DNA from: Lingula anatina
Lineage: Eukaryota; Brachiopoda; Lingulata; Lingulida; Lingulidae
Length of the DNA stretch: 43,690 nt
Assembly (NCBI RefSeq): GCF_001039355.2
Contig: NW_019776144.1
Location: forward strand, 1 to 43,690
Reading direction: 5' to 3'
Shown: one piece after another, positions 26,680 through 39,228 of the stretch
Position numbering within the stretch: the first letter of the stretch is position 1
Layout: every line of letters starts with the position of its first letter
Notes under the pieces: generated by a model
The model's database searches: none
Told to the model about the DNA's origin: nothing
Seen by the model: the letters and a program-made list of their open reading frames with translations, nothing else
Position numbers and translations under genes: made by a program

Positions 26680-28017
26680 ATGGCATCAGAAGCAGATGTA
26701 GGGCTGGGCAATGAATCCAGCATTGGGGCAGGGAGTGTGCAGTTGAAGGGATATATGAACTTTATAAACAAAGTTCTTCATCTGCCATCCATGCCTATAT
26801 TCTGCGTCTATATCATACTCGTTGTGTTCAGGTCAAAATGGCAGCAAAATACAAAACCTTTAACACTTCGTCCGGTAAGTACATGTATGAATTGGCATGA
26901 CTTTGTGTCCTCGTTTATGTATGCTTTCACTGAAGGTGCATGTACCAGTACTGTGATTACTAGTACAGTTACTAGCTAGTACATGATCATGTATTCCTAC
27001 TTTATACACATTTGACAATGCCCCCAAATTATATTTTCATCTGTTAACATCCTGCAAAGTTACTTATCTTTCTCAATACAGGTGGTTGAAGCTAAGATTT
27101 TTTTCTGAATTAACAATATAAAAACCAATGTTCCTGACCACAGTTTACCTTAAAAGGGTGCATCTTACAATTACATTAAACAAAACCAGTAATAAAAACT
27201 GTAAAACACGTACACCTACTTATATTTTTCTAAAACATCAGGAAGATATAATGGTTATCTAAGTGACTGCTTTAGGCCATCTTGGATGATATCTGTTACT
27301 CCTTAATCTCTCTTCAGTTACACATATATGAAATTTAACAATTCGTCTACTTTGGCACAATGAGTTTTCTTATTCATTTAAGATCACAGCCTTCAGCTTT
27401 TTAAAAAAAGAATATCACATTTAATTACATAACATGTTTTCTTTTATTTTTAGGTGTTGGTGGTTTACAACTTAGTTTGCTGTCTATTAAGCTCAGTAAC
27501 ATTATTAGGATTCATGTATGGGTTGCTACATAGCCCTCACATCTATGACAAATCCCCCAGCCACTTGCTGGCCCCATTCTACTTCACATACTGGATCACC
27601 AAGACCATTGAGCTACTAGACACAGTGTTCATGATTCTAAGGCATAAGCAGCGACAGATTTCCTTCCTCCACGTGTACCATCACAGCTCCATGTTGCTCC
27701 TTAGTGACTTTGCCTATCGTTATGTTCCTTGGCCTGCCATTGCTCCTATTCTTGCCATTAACTCATTTGTACATGTAGTACTATACTTCTATTATGGCAT
27801 GACAGCTTGGCATCCCAATATCTCATTAGAGTGGAAAAAGAATCTCACACAACTACAGATACTGCAGTTTTTCATAGATTTTGTCTTTGCGGGTGTAGGT
27901 TATGTTTACCATGGTTTCTGTATTTATGGATTTTTATATGGATTGGGCATGACATCACTTTTCATGAATTTTTACCATAAGGCATATATACATAAAAGGC
28001 CTGCTAAGTCTGAGTAA
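26680..28017 (+). CDS. ELOVL-family very-long-chain fatty acid elongase
   Basis: Catalyses the condensing (3-ketoacyl-CoA synthase) step of fatty-acid elongation in the ER membrane. Two coding exons, 26680-26874 and 27454-28017, join in phase 0 across CCG|gtaagt ... ttttag|GTG, giving 252 residues. Family motifs in order: KPLTLRPVLVVYN (about 59-71), KTIELLDT (KxxExxDT, about 113-120), the catalytic histidine box HVYHH (about 136-140), HVVLYFYYG in place of HxxMYxYY (His kept, Met replaced by Leu), and TQLQILQF. Several hydrophobic segments fit a polytopic ER protein. HVYHH is the form seen in the ELOVL2/4/5 group, but the chain is short (usual 270-320) and the rest is divergent, so I give no paralogue name. 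The start ATG follows a splice acceptor directly. Confidence 0.9.
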
Positions 28018-29860
28018 TTAGTAAATAATATCAATAGTTCTAGGTATCTTATTAGAGGTGGTGGATTAAACACAGCGTGGTTATAAATATTATAATTATT
28101 TTTGTTTTAGAAAATTATGTGTATTATTTAATGCATAGAAGCATTTAATCTGTAATAGCAGGCAGTCATTCCAGTTCTCAATATTCCACTGTGACAGTCT
28201 CAGAGATTGAATCAGTTCGTTACATATATGTTATACATATAAAATGAAAAAAGAATTTGAAAAAGTCACATAATTTCTATTATTCCATTGCTATTATTTT
28301 TACTGAACATTTTAGACATACATTAGTGGCTCTTCAGAGTGATAATTATATTCTGTATATTGGTGCTGTATCACATGATAAGGGATTTTTGCTTTTTAAG
28401 TTTGTGTTTGTGAAGGAGTGGAAGCACTTTTTGCTCACACCTCATTTCATAGTGGGTTGGGCTGTAGACCTCTCTAGACAAGTCCTTCACTGCATGAATT
28501 TAAAGAAAGCAGCAGCTTTTGAACCTTCCATTGTGTAATAATTATAAAGGTGAGGATTTTTGGTAGATAACAGTTGAGTATTGATCAATTAAGTTGCCAT
28601 CTATCCATTAACTACTTAACAAGCCCTGTTAGAAAAGTTTTTACATTTTGTATGGAATGCTAAAAAACAAGATTTTGGTGAAGGTTTTGTGTGTCTATAG
28701 ATTATATCAATTCATATATTTATATATTTGTTATAAATAAATATATAATATTGTTTTTAATTATTGAGGTACTTTAAGTTATGCATTTCTCCGTCTCATT
28801 TAGTTATGATGGTGATGTAAACTATGTATATGTACAAATTTTTGGTCTTTGCATTGTTGTCAGGATATATGCACACAGAACTCGGCCAAACCAACCTACT
28901 AGTAGACATTCCAGTGTTATAATGGAATTGGTACACAGATCATGAAAGGTGAATTAAATGCATATGTCATACTGGTGGCCAGTCAGTTTATGATGAGGGG
29001 TCTATCCACATTGTTGACAGCTCTATGTACAATTTTTGTTTAGGTTTTCCACTTTATAAATTGATGATATTACTTTTAATAAAAGCAAATATTCAGACAT
29101 GAAATGAATATGTGTGTGTGTGTTGCCATCTGGTATCATGTATTTGTTTCCCTGTAACATTGCTGCAACAGTACCTGTAGTTTCTTTTGTACACTTAATT
29201 GGTTAAAAGCACACTTCTAAAGAATTATTTTATTTGTGCATATAATGAGACTTTCTGTGCCTTTTAATCGTAAATATGGTATCAGAAGCAGCTGCAGTGT
29301 ATCTCATTACTCATATTAAGGAAATATGCATTATTAATTGCAATAGGGCACACAAGCGAGATTTGAAGTTTGCGGGATTCCAATATGTTTCATCACTTCC
29401 AGGAACAAGTAAGATATTACTCATGGTTTGGTTGGTCTAATCGACAGTGACTTCAGCTGTCAACATGGTTTTCTGGTTTGTTTTTGGGTGTACCTAAGTA
29501 GCAAGGGAAAGTGTTTATTTTTTGGTTCCCTGTGGATAAACTCAAACAAGGCAAATGTGCAAATGGGAAAGACACTGTTGGTAGGCTTTATTTGTCAATC
29601 ATAATGAACCGAGGATGTGCAAAGTTGTGTTGTCATGATACATTGCATGGTAACACTTATATACATGGTATTATTGTGCACATGCAAATGAGACTTCAGT
29701 GCCCTATTATTTATGCAGAATGTGATCTTGCAAGGACCGAGTATATGTTTACTGCCCCAGACTTGAGTGCCTGTATACTTTGTATGCACATTTCATTCTG
29801 TCATTTTCTATGGCAGCATTGTTGTTAATCTCACATGAATAAAATTTTTATCTTTTATAA
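28018..29860 (+). other. Elongase 3' region with candidate poly(A) signals
   Basis: AT-rich, no real ORF (the 93- and 105-codon frames here have no family resemblance). AATAAA occurs near 28735, 29077 and 29837 on the plus strand, any of which could end the transcript. The segment from 29860 to 30266 also shows nothing recognisable. Confidence 0.45.
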
Positions 29861-30266
29861 ATGTTGGATCTCAGTTGTTTTTAATGGAGATTTGTGACAG
29901 AAAACATCCTAAAAGGTATACTGTGCGCTTTTTTAAAGTTCCCCAAAGTCACGTTCATACATATTCTGCAAAGCTCCAAACGTTTCCCAATTCAGACCTT
30001 AAAAACTGAAACTTCCGACGTCGAGAATTACTTATGAATTTTATAGGAAGACATGGTGTTCAAAATGCCCGTAATTTAGAACTAAATCATGGAATCCAAA
30101 AACAGGAATTGAGCAATGATTATCAAGTAGCAGAAAATTGTTTTTTCCCTGTAGAAAATTCATTTTGGCGGGTATATCGTATATATAGCTCTTCTAACTC
30201 CATCCATCACTTGAACACGTTGAATTCATACACATAGCGGTTTGTCGAGTTTTACTTTCGATTGGT

Positions 30267-33175
30267 CTAATTCCCAAACATGTTCACAAATTCTTTCATT
30301 CTCTCCAAAGTGACCTTCACATTCTCTTTGTAAAAACCTGAAAAAAATAAAAAGAAAGTTATTACCGGATCCAGACCTTAGGGGAGCGCACAGAAGGCGC
30401 GGCCACTCCCTTAACTTGGCCCCCCACCCCAAGATCCCCCCGTGGGCGGCAGTGATAACAATTGTAACATGAAACACATATAAAAATGTTTTTTAAAGAT
30501 CTTTGAGGTGTGCGTGTGTGTGTGTGTAAGAGAGAGAGAGAGAGAGAGATGTCCAACTGATACCTACATGGGAAACTCAAGTAAGCGTGCATTACTCCTT
30601 CCACCTTCATTATTTCTGTATGTACACCGGCTGCTTTCAATTTCTCGGCGTACTCTGAAAATACACATCCATACAACAAGAATATACAGTACTCCATGTT
30701 AGATATCAATTTTGGTTGGTCTCAGATGCCAATTTTGGTCAAGTTTCGTTTTCACATTTACATGAATATTTATGAGTCTTTACATAGGCCTATCCTGCGC
30801 ACTTTTTTCTTCGAGTTGACTTGGGCCTCGAATACCGTAACACTCGTTTCCAAACAACAAGGGTTGTAATAGAAGTAGTGATATGGTGCGTGTTAACTTT
30901 TTACATGAATGACCGGAATGTTTTACCCGTGAATGTGTGGCTCGCCAAACACATCATTGTACGTACTTGCGGGTTTTCCTAATAGTGGTGGTGAGAAAAG
31001 GGAACGGACGGGGCAGGTGGGAAAAAAGAGACAAAAATGTTTCTGTTCCTTTGCATGTTTGTCAGCAAAAGAGAGGTAACGGACCCTAATCGTGGTTAAA
31101 ACCAGGGGTAAAGCAGTGATTGATTCATTGTGACAAGATGTGACGCAGTGTGTAGAGAATTGCCAAAGCATTGAATAACAATTAAGGCATGTTCGGATAA
31201 TTATTGGACGATTGAAATGTATTTTATTCGTCCAAGGATAAGTTTACCTATTCCTTCGTCCACTAAGACATCGTGACTTGCGACCACACACAAGGCAGGA
31301 GGCAGATTCTCCAACTGAGGTCTTAGCAACGGGGAGGTCCTGGGGTCACTTCGTTCAGCGACAGAACAGAAAGCATGACTGGCAAACCTATAGATAACGG
31401 AGTTGTGTTATATAAGTCTTATGTTACTGAATCAGAAAGCAAAATGTATTACAACATTTAATTTGCATCTGATCGTGTTCGGTAATGGTGTTAAATAAAT
31501 CACAGTGTGAGCGCACTGATCACCTACACACTAAGGGGCGCCGCGACATCCTAGGGGTGTGGGACATGCTAAGGGGCGCCTACGCGTCCCTTACACACAA
31601 AAAGCAACACCAATTTTGACAGATCTGTGCTGAATTTTAAATTTGATTACAATACACTTTTAGTTTACAAATAATACTGTACCATTCCATCTGTTTTGTA
31701 GACAAAAAGTACCCCTCTTTGTAGCGTTTGTAGGAATCTTTGTTCAGTCTCCAGTCCGTAACTGGGTAGAGCAATACCTGCATATGTGAGGCAAAATTAC
31801 TTGACAACTTGATTACTTGGATTGAACAAAATCTAGGTTACAAAGTACGACAAAGATGAAAATGATAATAATAGGCCTGTCAGATCGGGAATGTAATGCA
31901 AAACGTCATCTGTTGGAGTTGACCCTTACTTCAGTAAGCGATATGTAATAAACGTATTCATGTTTATAGAATACATGATAAATAATTTCTACAACGGGAA
32001 TCAGAGTCATGCTTCCTTATATTCACGCTTCTCTTTACTTAGGAGCTACAAATTTTCAATTTAAGACATTTTAAAATTCGAAAAGTTTTTTTTACAGGAG
32101 TTATGACAGGTGCCCATTTAGCTACATGTATATTTAGTACATTTATTGTGCACCAATCACTCTTAAAAGATTTTAGGCCATTATCACAAAGTCGACTTTA
32201 TGTTGTCGGCTATCCGGATTTAGCAGTTTATAAGCGTAGCCAAAGAACTTTGCAGAATATTTGTTAAACAGGTCCCGTACTTTTCTTGTTTTTACCTGAA
32301 ACGCCAGCCCCGGGACCTCATAGGCAGTTGTCGTCGCGAGTTGGCCTCCTACGCTGTCACCAACGGTGCCCACTTTGCTTGATTTACTGCCACCTGTTTG
32401 GGTATTTTCATCAAACTCATTTTTCTGTTGCTTCAGAATGAATAATGGCTTTTAAATCCTGTTTTTATCCTGAAGCCATAATTATTCTCTTTTAAGTACA
32501 AATGATTACGAAAATGATATGAATAAATAAATAAATAAATAAATAAATGCCTTTTATAATGAATTTTCAATATTTAGAAAAATACATACCAATTAACTCC
32601 TTATTTTCCATCACCCACTTTACAGCTACTATTGAGTCTTCTAGCTGTGCAGGAAACTTGTTCTCTGGCGCCAGGCGGTAGTCTACATTCGCCACTATGC
32701 ACCCCGTAAAACTAAAGCAAAACCGATTGTTACCATAAACATTTCTTTTAATAAAATTCGGCAAACGTAATTTTAACGAAATGAATAACTAGAATAGGTG
32801 ATGTCTTCCAATCTATGAAACATGTGTGTAAAAAAAGGCAAATTTAGCTCATTTTTTACGAAAATTTGAAATTTCGAAAATTCAACATTTTAAAGTTATT
32901 TTTCTAATTTTTTTTAAACCAACAAAAATGTTGAATTATCAAGATATGATATTTAACAATATATGAAAATGAGAAGTGCACTATTATCTACTTTTATGAT
33001 TTATAAGCTCAAGATCTGGATTCTGCCATCTTGGGTGGAAAATTTTTAAGTGCTGTTACCAGGACGACCGAAGGTTATACAAAGAAACCAATATTCATTG
33101 TGTTGGTTTGGGGCTATAATGAACAAACACACCAATTTATATCAACACACGCGCGCGCGAGCGCGCACACACGCA

Positions 33176-33214
<39 letters not shown>

Positions 33215-34079
33215 GTACTCACTCAGCCATCATCTGCATCAAGATTTCATGGGTCCTTGTGGAACAGACGACGAACCCTCCACCATGAAAAAACACCAGT
33301 AAAGTTGGACTGGGAGGACAAGGCTTGGGCCGGTACACCCATAACGGAATTCCAGCTGAAACGAGCACATATCCCTAATACCAAGGGGGCTGCACTCCCT
33401 AGGCAAATGAACGTTGTGGAGTATTGGTATTTGGTTTGTTTTTCGAACATAAAGACAAAGAACATTCGAAATAATTTGTGTGCGGAGTAACTACATAGTA
33501 TAACTTACTTTGTCCCAAATGTCAAACGTGTGTCTGAAGTATGGCATAGATACTGTAAATGTGCATAACCTTCAGTAATGGAAAAGTTCACTGAATGCGC
33601 ACTAAAGTCAGGGCATTTAGTAGGTCAGTGCCCGGGGTTTATTTTTTATTGGAAACTATGGGTGAAAAGTACATTATGCATTAGATGTAACTACATGTAT
33701 ACGTGTACATGTTATTTTGACAAATGTTATCTACATGTACCTGTAGCTACGCACTTTGCTCTTCTGGATTGCCATTTCAACTTCCTTGAGCACTGTATGT
33801 TTGGTTGTCTCAAATACCGTGCCCGAGATCCCAAAACATTCTCATTTACATGTATAACCTACCTTGGCTATGTGGTGATGGGACCGTGTATATCTGCTTT
33901 TCTCCTTTATAATGATAGTTGGCTGCCTGGGTGGTTTCTGCGCACAGTGTCTCCACGATTGCTCGCGATTCCTCTATTGTGTCTGCATCTTCGTAATTCT
34001 TTCCCCCTTTCTCAGCCCCTGCTCGAATCATGAGCTGCGCCTCGGGGTGTAGGTGATCGATTTCTGCCGGTAACGACAT
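30267..34079 (-). CDS. HSL-family esterase (alpha/beta-hydrolase fold-3), copy A
   Basis: A soluble carboxylesterase/lipase-like enzyme of the hormone-sensitive-lipase (AADAC-related) family; no signal peptide or membrane anchor follows MSLPAEIDHLHPEAQL. Exons: 34079-33863, 33355-33223, 32711-32590, 32393-32296, 31777-31683, 31387-31248, 30654-30568, 30337-30267, totalling 963 nt (320 residues). Oxyanion-hole motif HGGGF at 96-100; nucleophile Ser171 in GDSVGG (family consensus GDSAGG); catalytic Asp261 in SHDVLVDEG; catalytic His291 in GVMHAY. YRLAPE (about 130) and YPVTDWR are further family blocks. All residues needed for catalysis are present, so it is probably active; the substrate is unknown. 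It is the most diverged of three tandem copies. Simple repeats lie close to the exon 2 and exon 7 donors. Confidence 0.92.
30508..30550. repeat. (TG)n(AG)n microsatellite by esterase A exon 7 donor
   Basis: gtgtgcgtgtgtgtgtgtg followed by about 22 nt of AG repeat, reading as CU then CA repeat in the pre-mRNA and starting about 18 nt past the exon 7 donor. Confidence 0.85.
32521..32547. repeat. (AAAT)n microsatellite
   Basis: Six to seven AAAT units in intron 3 of esterase A. Confidence 0.85.
33149..33211. repeat. (CA/CG)n(AG)n microsatellite by esterase A exon 2 donor
   Basis: Alternating purine-pyrimidine run with cgcgcgcgag and cacacacgca, followed by over 30 nt of AG repeat, ending 10 nt from the exon 2 donor. 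The CG/CA part could adopt Z-DNA. Confidence 0.85.
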
Positions 34080-35394
34080 GGCGGATTAGGTGAGAGGCTA
34101 GTTAATCAGTTACGTCTACTGACGCAAAACGAGGCTGGGTTAGGTGCGTTCTGATTGAACAGAGTGTAGGAGCCATCAAATAATTCACAGGCAATTTCGG
34201 TAACTTGACGTAATAACTTTTTACTGTAGTCTGTAATTCCTTGTAATACTTTATTTTAAGTCTAAATAGGCATAGTAGGCTTGTTGACTATTCTGATTTT
34301 AAAAGAAGCCATTGATTAGGAAGTTCATGAAGCCATTGTCTTGGTTAGATACTTAAGGGTGTAATATTCAACATAGCGTCAGAATGTACCTGAGCAAGCG
34401 ACGAGTGAACATTAAATGATTGAAACTGGTTATTGTTGTCAGCGTTGGATTTCATCATAGCGATTTACACGTAACTATTTTGACCACGATCCTGGAAGAT
34501 AATATTAACGCGTTATCCGAACTAAAAGTATTCAACGGTGTCTGTATTTAGAGCCTATTTCTAAATTGATCAATAGCTAAATTTTGCGCGGTTCCAGACA
34601 AGAGGTACCGGTAAACTAAACTGAATGTCAGGCAAGTCTTTGCCTTTTATGTTCTTTTTGTTTGAAAAGACAAGAGTTAGTACACTCAAAATAATATGTG
34701 AACGGAGAAACTACACATCTTGGCATTCTTCAAATGTTACCATAAGATATGGCACGGGTGAGCTTTCAGGAGCACACTATTTTAATATTTAAAAATATCA
34801 GGTTATTCAATAGCTTAGCAGCTGTGCGATAATTTCTGGGCACATTGCGAAAAAATAGCCCAGAAATATGCAGAAATATGTACTCCGTGCACATATTTTT
34901 TTAGTGTACTTTGTGTCTTTACGAATAAAGACACAATGACAAGGCTTACCCTCCATTCAGAGAACTTCATCCCCCTTGACCTTCGTATTTGCTGTATTTT
35001 ATATCGCTGTTGGCTTTCAGACAATGGCTCAGTGCTTTAGCAGCTGAGCTGGCTGTGTCTATTTAGTTTATATGTCAAGTGTCTTGATAGGTCATTGTTT
35101 TAGACGTCTACGCACCAAAAAGAAATTCTTGTTATATTCCTGTAAGGTACAGGGCGTATAGTAGGTTTTCATTATTCATATTTAACATTTATTTATTCAT
35201 TTGATATTTGAAATGAAGTATAAAAAAATTGAAATGAAGTACCAAAAAATTTAAAGAAAAAAATGGTTAGAGATATATGGCTCTATTTAAGACCCAGTCA
35301 TTGTTTTATTCCTCGAAAATTAATATTAAACTAATTTTTTTAAATAACCAAGTCGGTCTGACCTGTTCAAAGGGTATTTCGATTATTTTGCATC
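34080..35394. other. Intergenic region upstream of esterase A
   Basis: Contains the promoter of copy A by position. No ORF, exon or known repeat recognised; no TATA box stands out just above the ATG. Confidence 0.4.
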
Positions 35395-35705
35395 TAATCA
35401 TTATTGAAAAGTTTTAAAAACGACTTGCTTTTATCTTACGATGCTTATTAAAGTCAAATCAATCGATTCTATTTCTAACTGACCTGAAAATCGATCTGAA
35501 TCTGTAAAATGAAAAAACTCACATATAACGTACACTGGGACTACGTATATTTTGATAACTCTGTGTATTTTGTATGGCGCATTTATCTATCATATCAGTG
35601 TCATGAATGAGGTTACGCATATTCAAAAATAAAGCAGTTGTTGTTGAAAATGTTAACCCCCCATATTCGATATCTTCCTAGAGCATCTTCCTCGGGAAAT
35701 GAGGC

Positions 35706-35759
35706 TATCCAGGTGAATAAGCTCTATGGATAGAGCTTATCCAGGTGAATAAGCTCTAT
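35706..35759. repeat. Local 32-bp duplication with palindrome, unit B only
   Basis: tatccaggtgaataagctct occurs at 35706 and 35738. Between the copies ATAAGCTCTAT-GG-ATAGAGCTTAT is an 11-bp inverted repeat with a 2-nt centre. Unit C has a single related copy near 40199. Confidence 0.75.
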
Positions 35760-36266
35760 CCATAAGCTGTACTATGCAGATCCAGTGCTTACACACGGAG
35801 ACTAAGGTAACAAGTCAAAAACTGTAAAAAAATTGCCAGGCTTTTATTTGTAAAATAACATGACCATGGATATTATTTTTGGAACACGCCTCTTATAAGT
35901 GAAATGATTTAACAATCCACTAAACGAAATACTGTAGCTGTTATCGGGAAGGAATGGGTAAATTAATATAGAAAGAGGGAAAACTAAACCTAACTTAAAC
36001 AAACGTCTGAGAAAAAAGACACTATGGCTAACAGTCAGATGCAGATTTTCTCTGAATATTTCATTTATAAATTGTAATACGTCTCCAAAGTGCAAAATCA
36101 CCCAAAACAATAATGGACTAGCTTGCAGTGTATGAAGCTGATTGAAAGTCCAGTGGCACGTGTACTTTGGGGATCATCTTCGCTTCAAAAATTCCCCATA
36201 TTTTATTCAATTTTTGCATTTTTTGAAGGAGAGGGTTTTGTCTAGGAGTAGCAACATACATGTTGT

Positions 36267-39119
36267 TTAACGTCCATATGTATTAACGAAGTCGTCAATT
36301 TTCTTCAAAGTAGCATCAAATGCTTCTTTGCAGACATCTGAAAAAAAAAAATGAAATGAAGTTTGATATAGCAGTTATACAAAATATTGAATGTACGAGA
36401 GTGAGAGGGAGAGAGATGAAAAGAGAAGGTAGCGAGGGTTTCACTCACGTGGGAATATAATATATCCATGCACCACTCCTTCCAGCATTAGTGTCTCCGT
36501 ATGTACACCAGCTGCCTTCATTTTTTCTGCGTATGCTGAAAGAATAGAATTTTGAATTTTCAAAATTATATATAATTCCTTGTGATTAAACAACTATTTT
36601 TGATTCGAAAAATATGGTTATGCTAAAAGATCACTGTATTAGATGAATTAACACAGACAGGTGAAAATTGTGATAGGTTTAACTTTTCTCTTTTTCATAT
36701 ACCTTTCCCTTCGTCCACCAAGACGTCGTGACTGGCGGCAATGTATAGAGCAGGGGGTAGATTCTGGAACTCAGACCTCAATAACGGGGAGGCCCTGGGG
36801 TCAGTCCGTTCAGCATCAGAAGTAAAAAACTTTGAAGCAAACCTGAAGTAGAAGTAGTTTTGTGTAACTTAGTTTCTTCAGACTGGCTAAATAGCTTAGT
36901 ACAAGATAACTTTTTCGAAAAGTGAAACAAATAAAATTAAATGAAAAAAGTGCACAAAAGAATGGGAAATGACTGATTTTAGTTTTACATACATAACGGG
37001 TAATTTACAGTTACGGGTAATTTACATTAACGTACATATTCGTTATGGTGCTTGCAACATGTATACACAATGGCGGATTCAGGGTGCGGGGAGGGGAGGG
37101 GGCATTTTACCCGGTATATTGTACCACCTGGCCTCTTTAGCAAAATTCATGGTCCGCCGCTGGAAGACCTACATGATGAAACATAATGTATCGAACAATT
37201 TAGTGGACAATTGAATACGTACCACTCCATTTGTTTAGCCGACATGAAGTATCCCTCACTGTAACGCTTGTATGAGTCTGTTTGCATCCGCCAATCAGTG
37301 ACCGGGACGATCAAAATCTGAAAATAAATCAGTAGAAATATTGAAACATTAAGCTGGTGCATGGAAAAAATTATGTCCAAGGTTGGTGCAATGTGAAGAC
37401 TACGAGAACATAGACACTGGCAAACAGAATACTGGTAGTGGCGGACTCTGTTGTTTGAGAAAATGGAAGAACTTGGATCAGATTGGCAACGCTGTTTAAG
37501 GGTGCTTTCCCAGAGATTTAGATCGATCTAAAGATTAAGTTTTAGATCGACCTAACTCCCTGGGGGTTCACGCTAAATTGCAGTCAGCCAAGCGGGCACC
37601 ATAGTTAATTACCCCCTTACAGCTTTTAGTAGGCGGGACAGACGCTTAAGCCGGCCAAGCTGACAGTAATCTAGTGAGACTCCCCACAGGGATAGATCGA
37701 TCTAAAAATCTATGGAAATGGGGTGTTTGGCTATCTAAATGAATAATTGTTAAGGAGGAGGTCAAACTGATCTCACCTGTAGTGCCACCCCTGGCACCTC
37801 ATGAGCTATGGTCGCCGCTAGATGTCCTCCGGCACTGTCACCTATGACGCCAACTTTACTGGTTCCACTGCCGCCTACAGAAAAATAGGCCTACATTAAA
37901 GGATAAAATGGATTTTTGTGAAATTTTCTCTACATTTAGAGATGGATGCTGTTATATTAAAAGAAAATCTGAAAATCGTATTGTCAGTGATTACGCTGAT
38001 ATTGTAAAGAATCCCAAAATAGTCCAGAGGGACCTGTTTTTTATACCAATTGAATTATTTAAAATTACAAAATTGCTTTATTTATTGTTTCCGAAGATTC
38101 AAATCATTTTAAAAGAATACAAACTCAGCACTTGGAATTGAATGCACTGAGTTTTTTGAAAACATAACGCATTGCTCTCTCACCGAGCTTCTCCTTGTTG
38201 GCCATAACCCACTTGACCGCTGTTACAGAGTCATCAATTCCTGCAGGAAACTTGTGCTCAGGAGCCAGACGGTAGTTCACGTTGACAACTATGCACCCCG
38301 TTGTGCTGGAATTAATAAAAAAAGCTTAGAAGAGAACAGCTTAGAGAACATCTTAGAGAAAAGCTTAGAAGAGAAGCGGAAATGGCTTTGGCCTGAGAAT
38401 TATAACTACTAGTAGATCAAAATTAAGATCGCCAACGTTATTTGACAAACCAAAACTGTTTACACTACAATTTTATTGATAAATGATTAAATATAAGAGA
38501 TATACCAATTTGTCAGCTGAATCTCTTTATAGGTCTTTATTACAAGAATCATACGCACTCGACTAAAGTCTTCACCACGGTATCGTGGCTTCTTAGGTCG
38601 CCAACCACAAATCCCCCTCCATGGAAATATACCAGTATGGTGGGACTTGGGGGACACGGTTTTGGTCTATATACCCACACAGTGATTCCATCTGATGAAG
38701 AAAATAAACTTTCGTTGCCTCATTTCAATTCCAATATGTGCATTCCTAGCGACGAATATTTTTTATTAAGTCCGTTCTTTTTGTACTTAGATTTGTACCT
38801 CAAATATACGTACTAGTATTAACCGACTTATTTAAAAGGTGGTCTGTCAAAGGAATTATTGAAAGCACTTCTCGGTCTATGTGAAGCAAACTGCTCGTGT
38901 ACCTTGGCAATGAGGAGAAGGAACCGTGCATATCTGCTTTTCTCCTTTAAACTGGTAGTTTGCCTCCTTGTTGGAATCCTCGCACATGGCATCCACGATC
39001 GCTCGTGACTCTTCCATGGTTTCACCTTCTTCATACCCCTTCCCCCCTTTTTCTGCGGCCGCTCGAAGCAGGGCCTGAGTCTCAGGGTGAAGTTGGTCGA
39101 TGTCTGCGGGGAGCGGCAT
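36267..39119 (-). CDS. HSL-family esterase, copy B
   Basis: Exons: 39119-38903, 38691-38559, 38305-38184, 37874-37777, 37317-37223, 36842-36703, 36535-36449, 36337-36267, with the same eight lengths as copy A (217, 133, 122, 98, 95, 140, 87, 71) and 320 codons. It starts [23 protein letters not shown] at 96-100, GDSAGG with Ser171, [10 protein letters not shown] with Asp261, GVVHGY with His291 form a complete triad. Lys-rich C-terminus ends VNTYGR. Exon 5 splices inside a Trp codon (TG|gtacgt). It is very close to copy C, including introns and flanks, but its fourth intron carries a TIR element absent from C. Soluble and probably cytosolic; substrate unknown. Confidence 0.93.
37499..37725. 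mobile_element. Small TIR element (MITE-like), copy 2, in intron 4 of esterase B
   Basis: About 227 bp. The left end reads AGGGTGCTTTCCCAGAGATT and the right end, reversed, ACACCCCATTTCCATAGATT; both continue into TTTAGATCGATCT. Internal match to copy 1 at 26341-26555. The paralogous intron in copy C keeps the empty site (gcaacgctgttaatctcaat), which fixes the insertion limits to within a few bases. No coding capacity. Confidence 0.8.
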
Positions 39120-39228
39120 GGCGAACGATTGACTGCGTCTGCAACGCGCCCTTAATATAAATGATAACTACGACCTTGGACCAAAAAGGTCTCCTATCCA
39201 CGACGATATTTACACTACAGATAAGTAA

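Larger units (their letters stand above)
35395..39228. repeat. Segmental duplication unit B
   Basis: The whole of gene B with about 870 bp of 3' flank and 110 bp of 5' flank matches unit C (39848-43583). Shared flank words include gttgttgaaaatgttaac (35640 and 40134), and on the 5' side cacgacgatatttaca (39198 and 43564). The limits are where I lose similarity by eye. Confidence 0.75.

Noticed and set aside
26875-26979. Extension of elongase exon 1 to the stop at 26979
   Set aside because: A consensus donor at 26875 and family homology resuming at 27454 in phase show this is intron.
28257-28538. 93-codon plus-strand ORF as a gene
   Set aside because: Probably within the elongase 3' UTR; no motif or splice structure.
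29511-29828. 105-codon plus-strand ORF as a gene
   Set aside because: Composition is irregular, with no family resemblance, in the AT-rich region downstream of the elongase.
32173-32373. Independent ORF containing GDSVGG
   Set aside because: It is exon 4 of esterase A read on into its intron.
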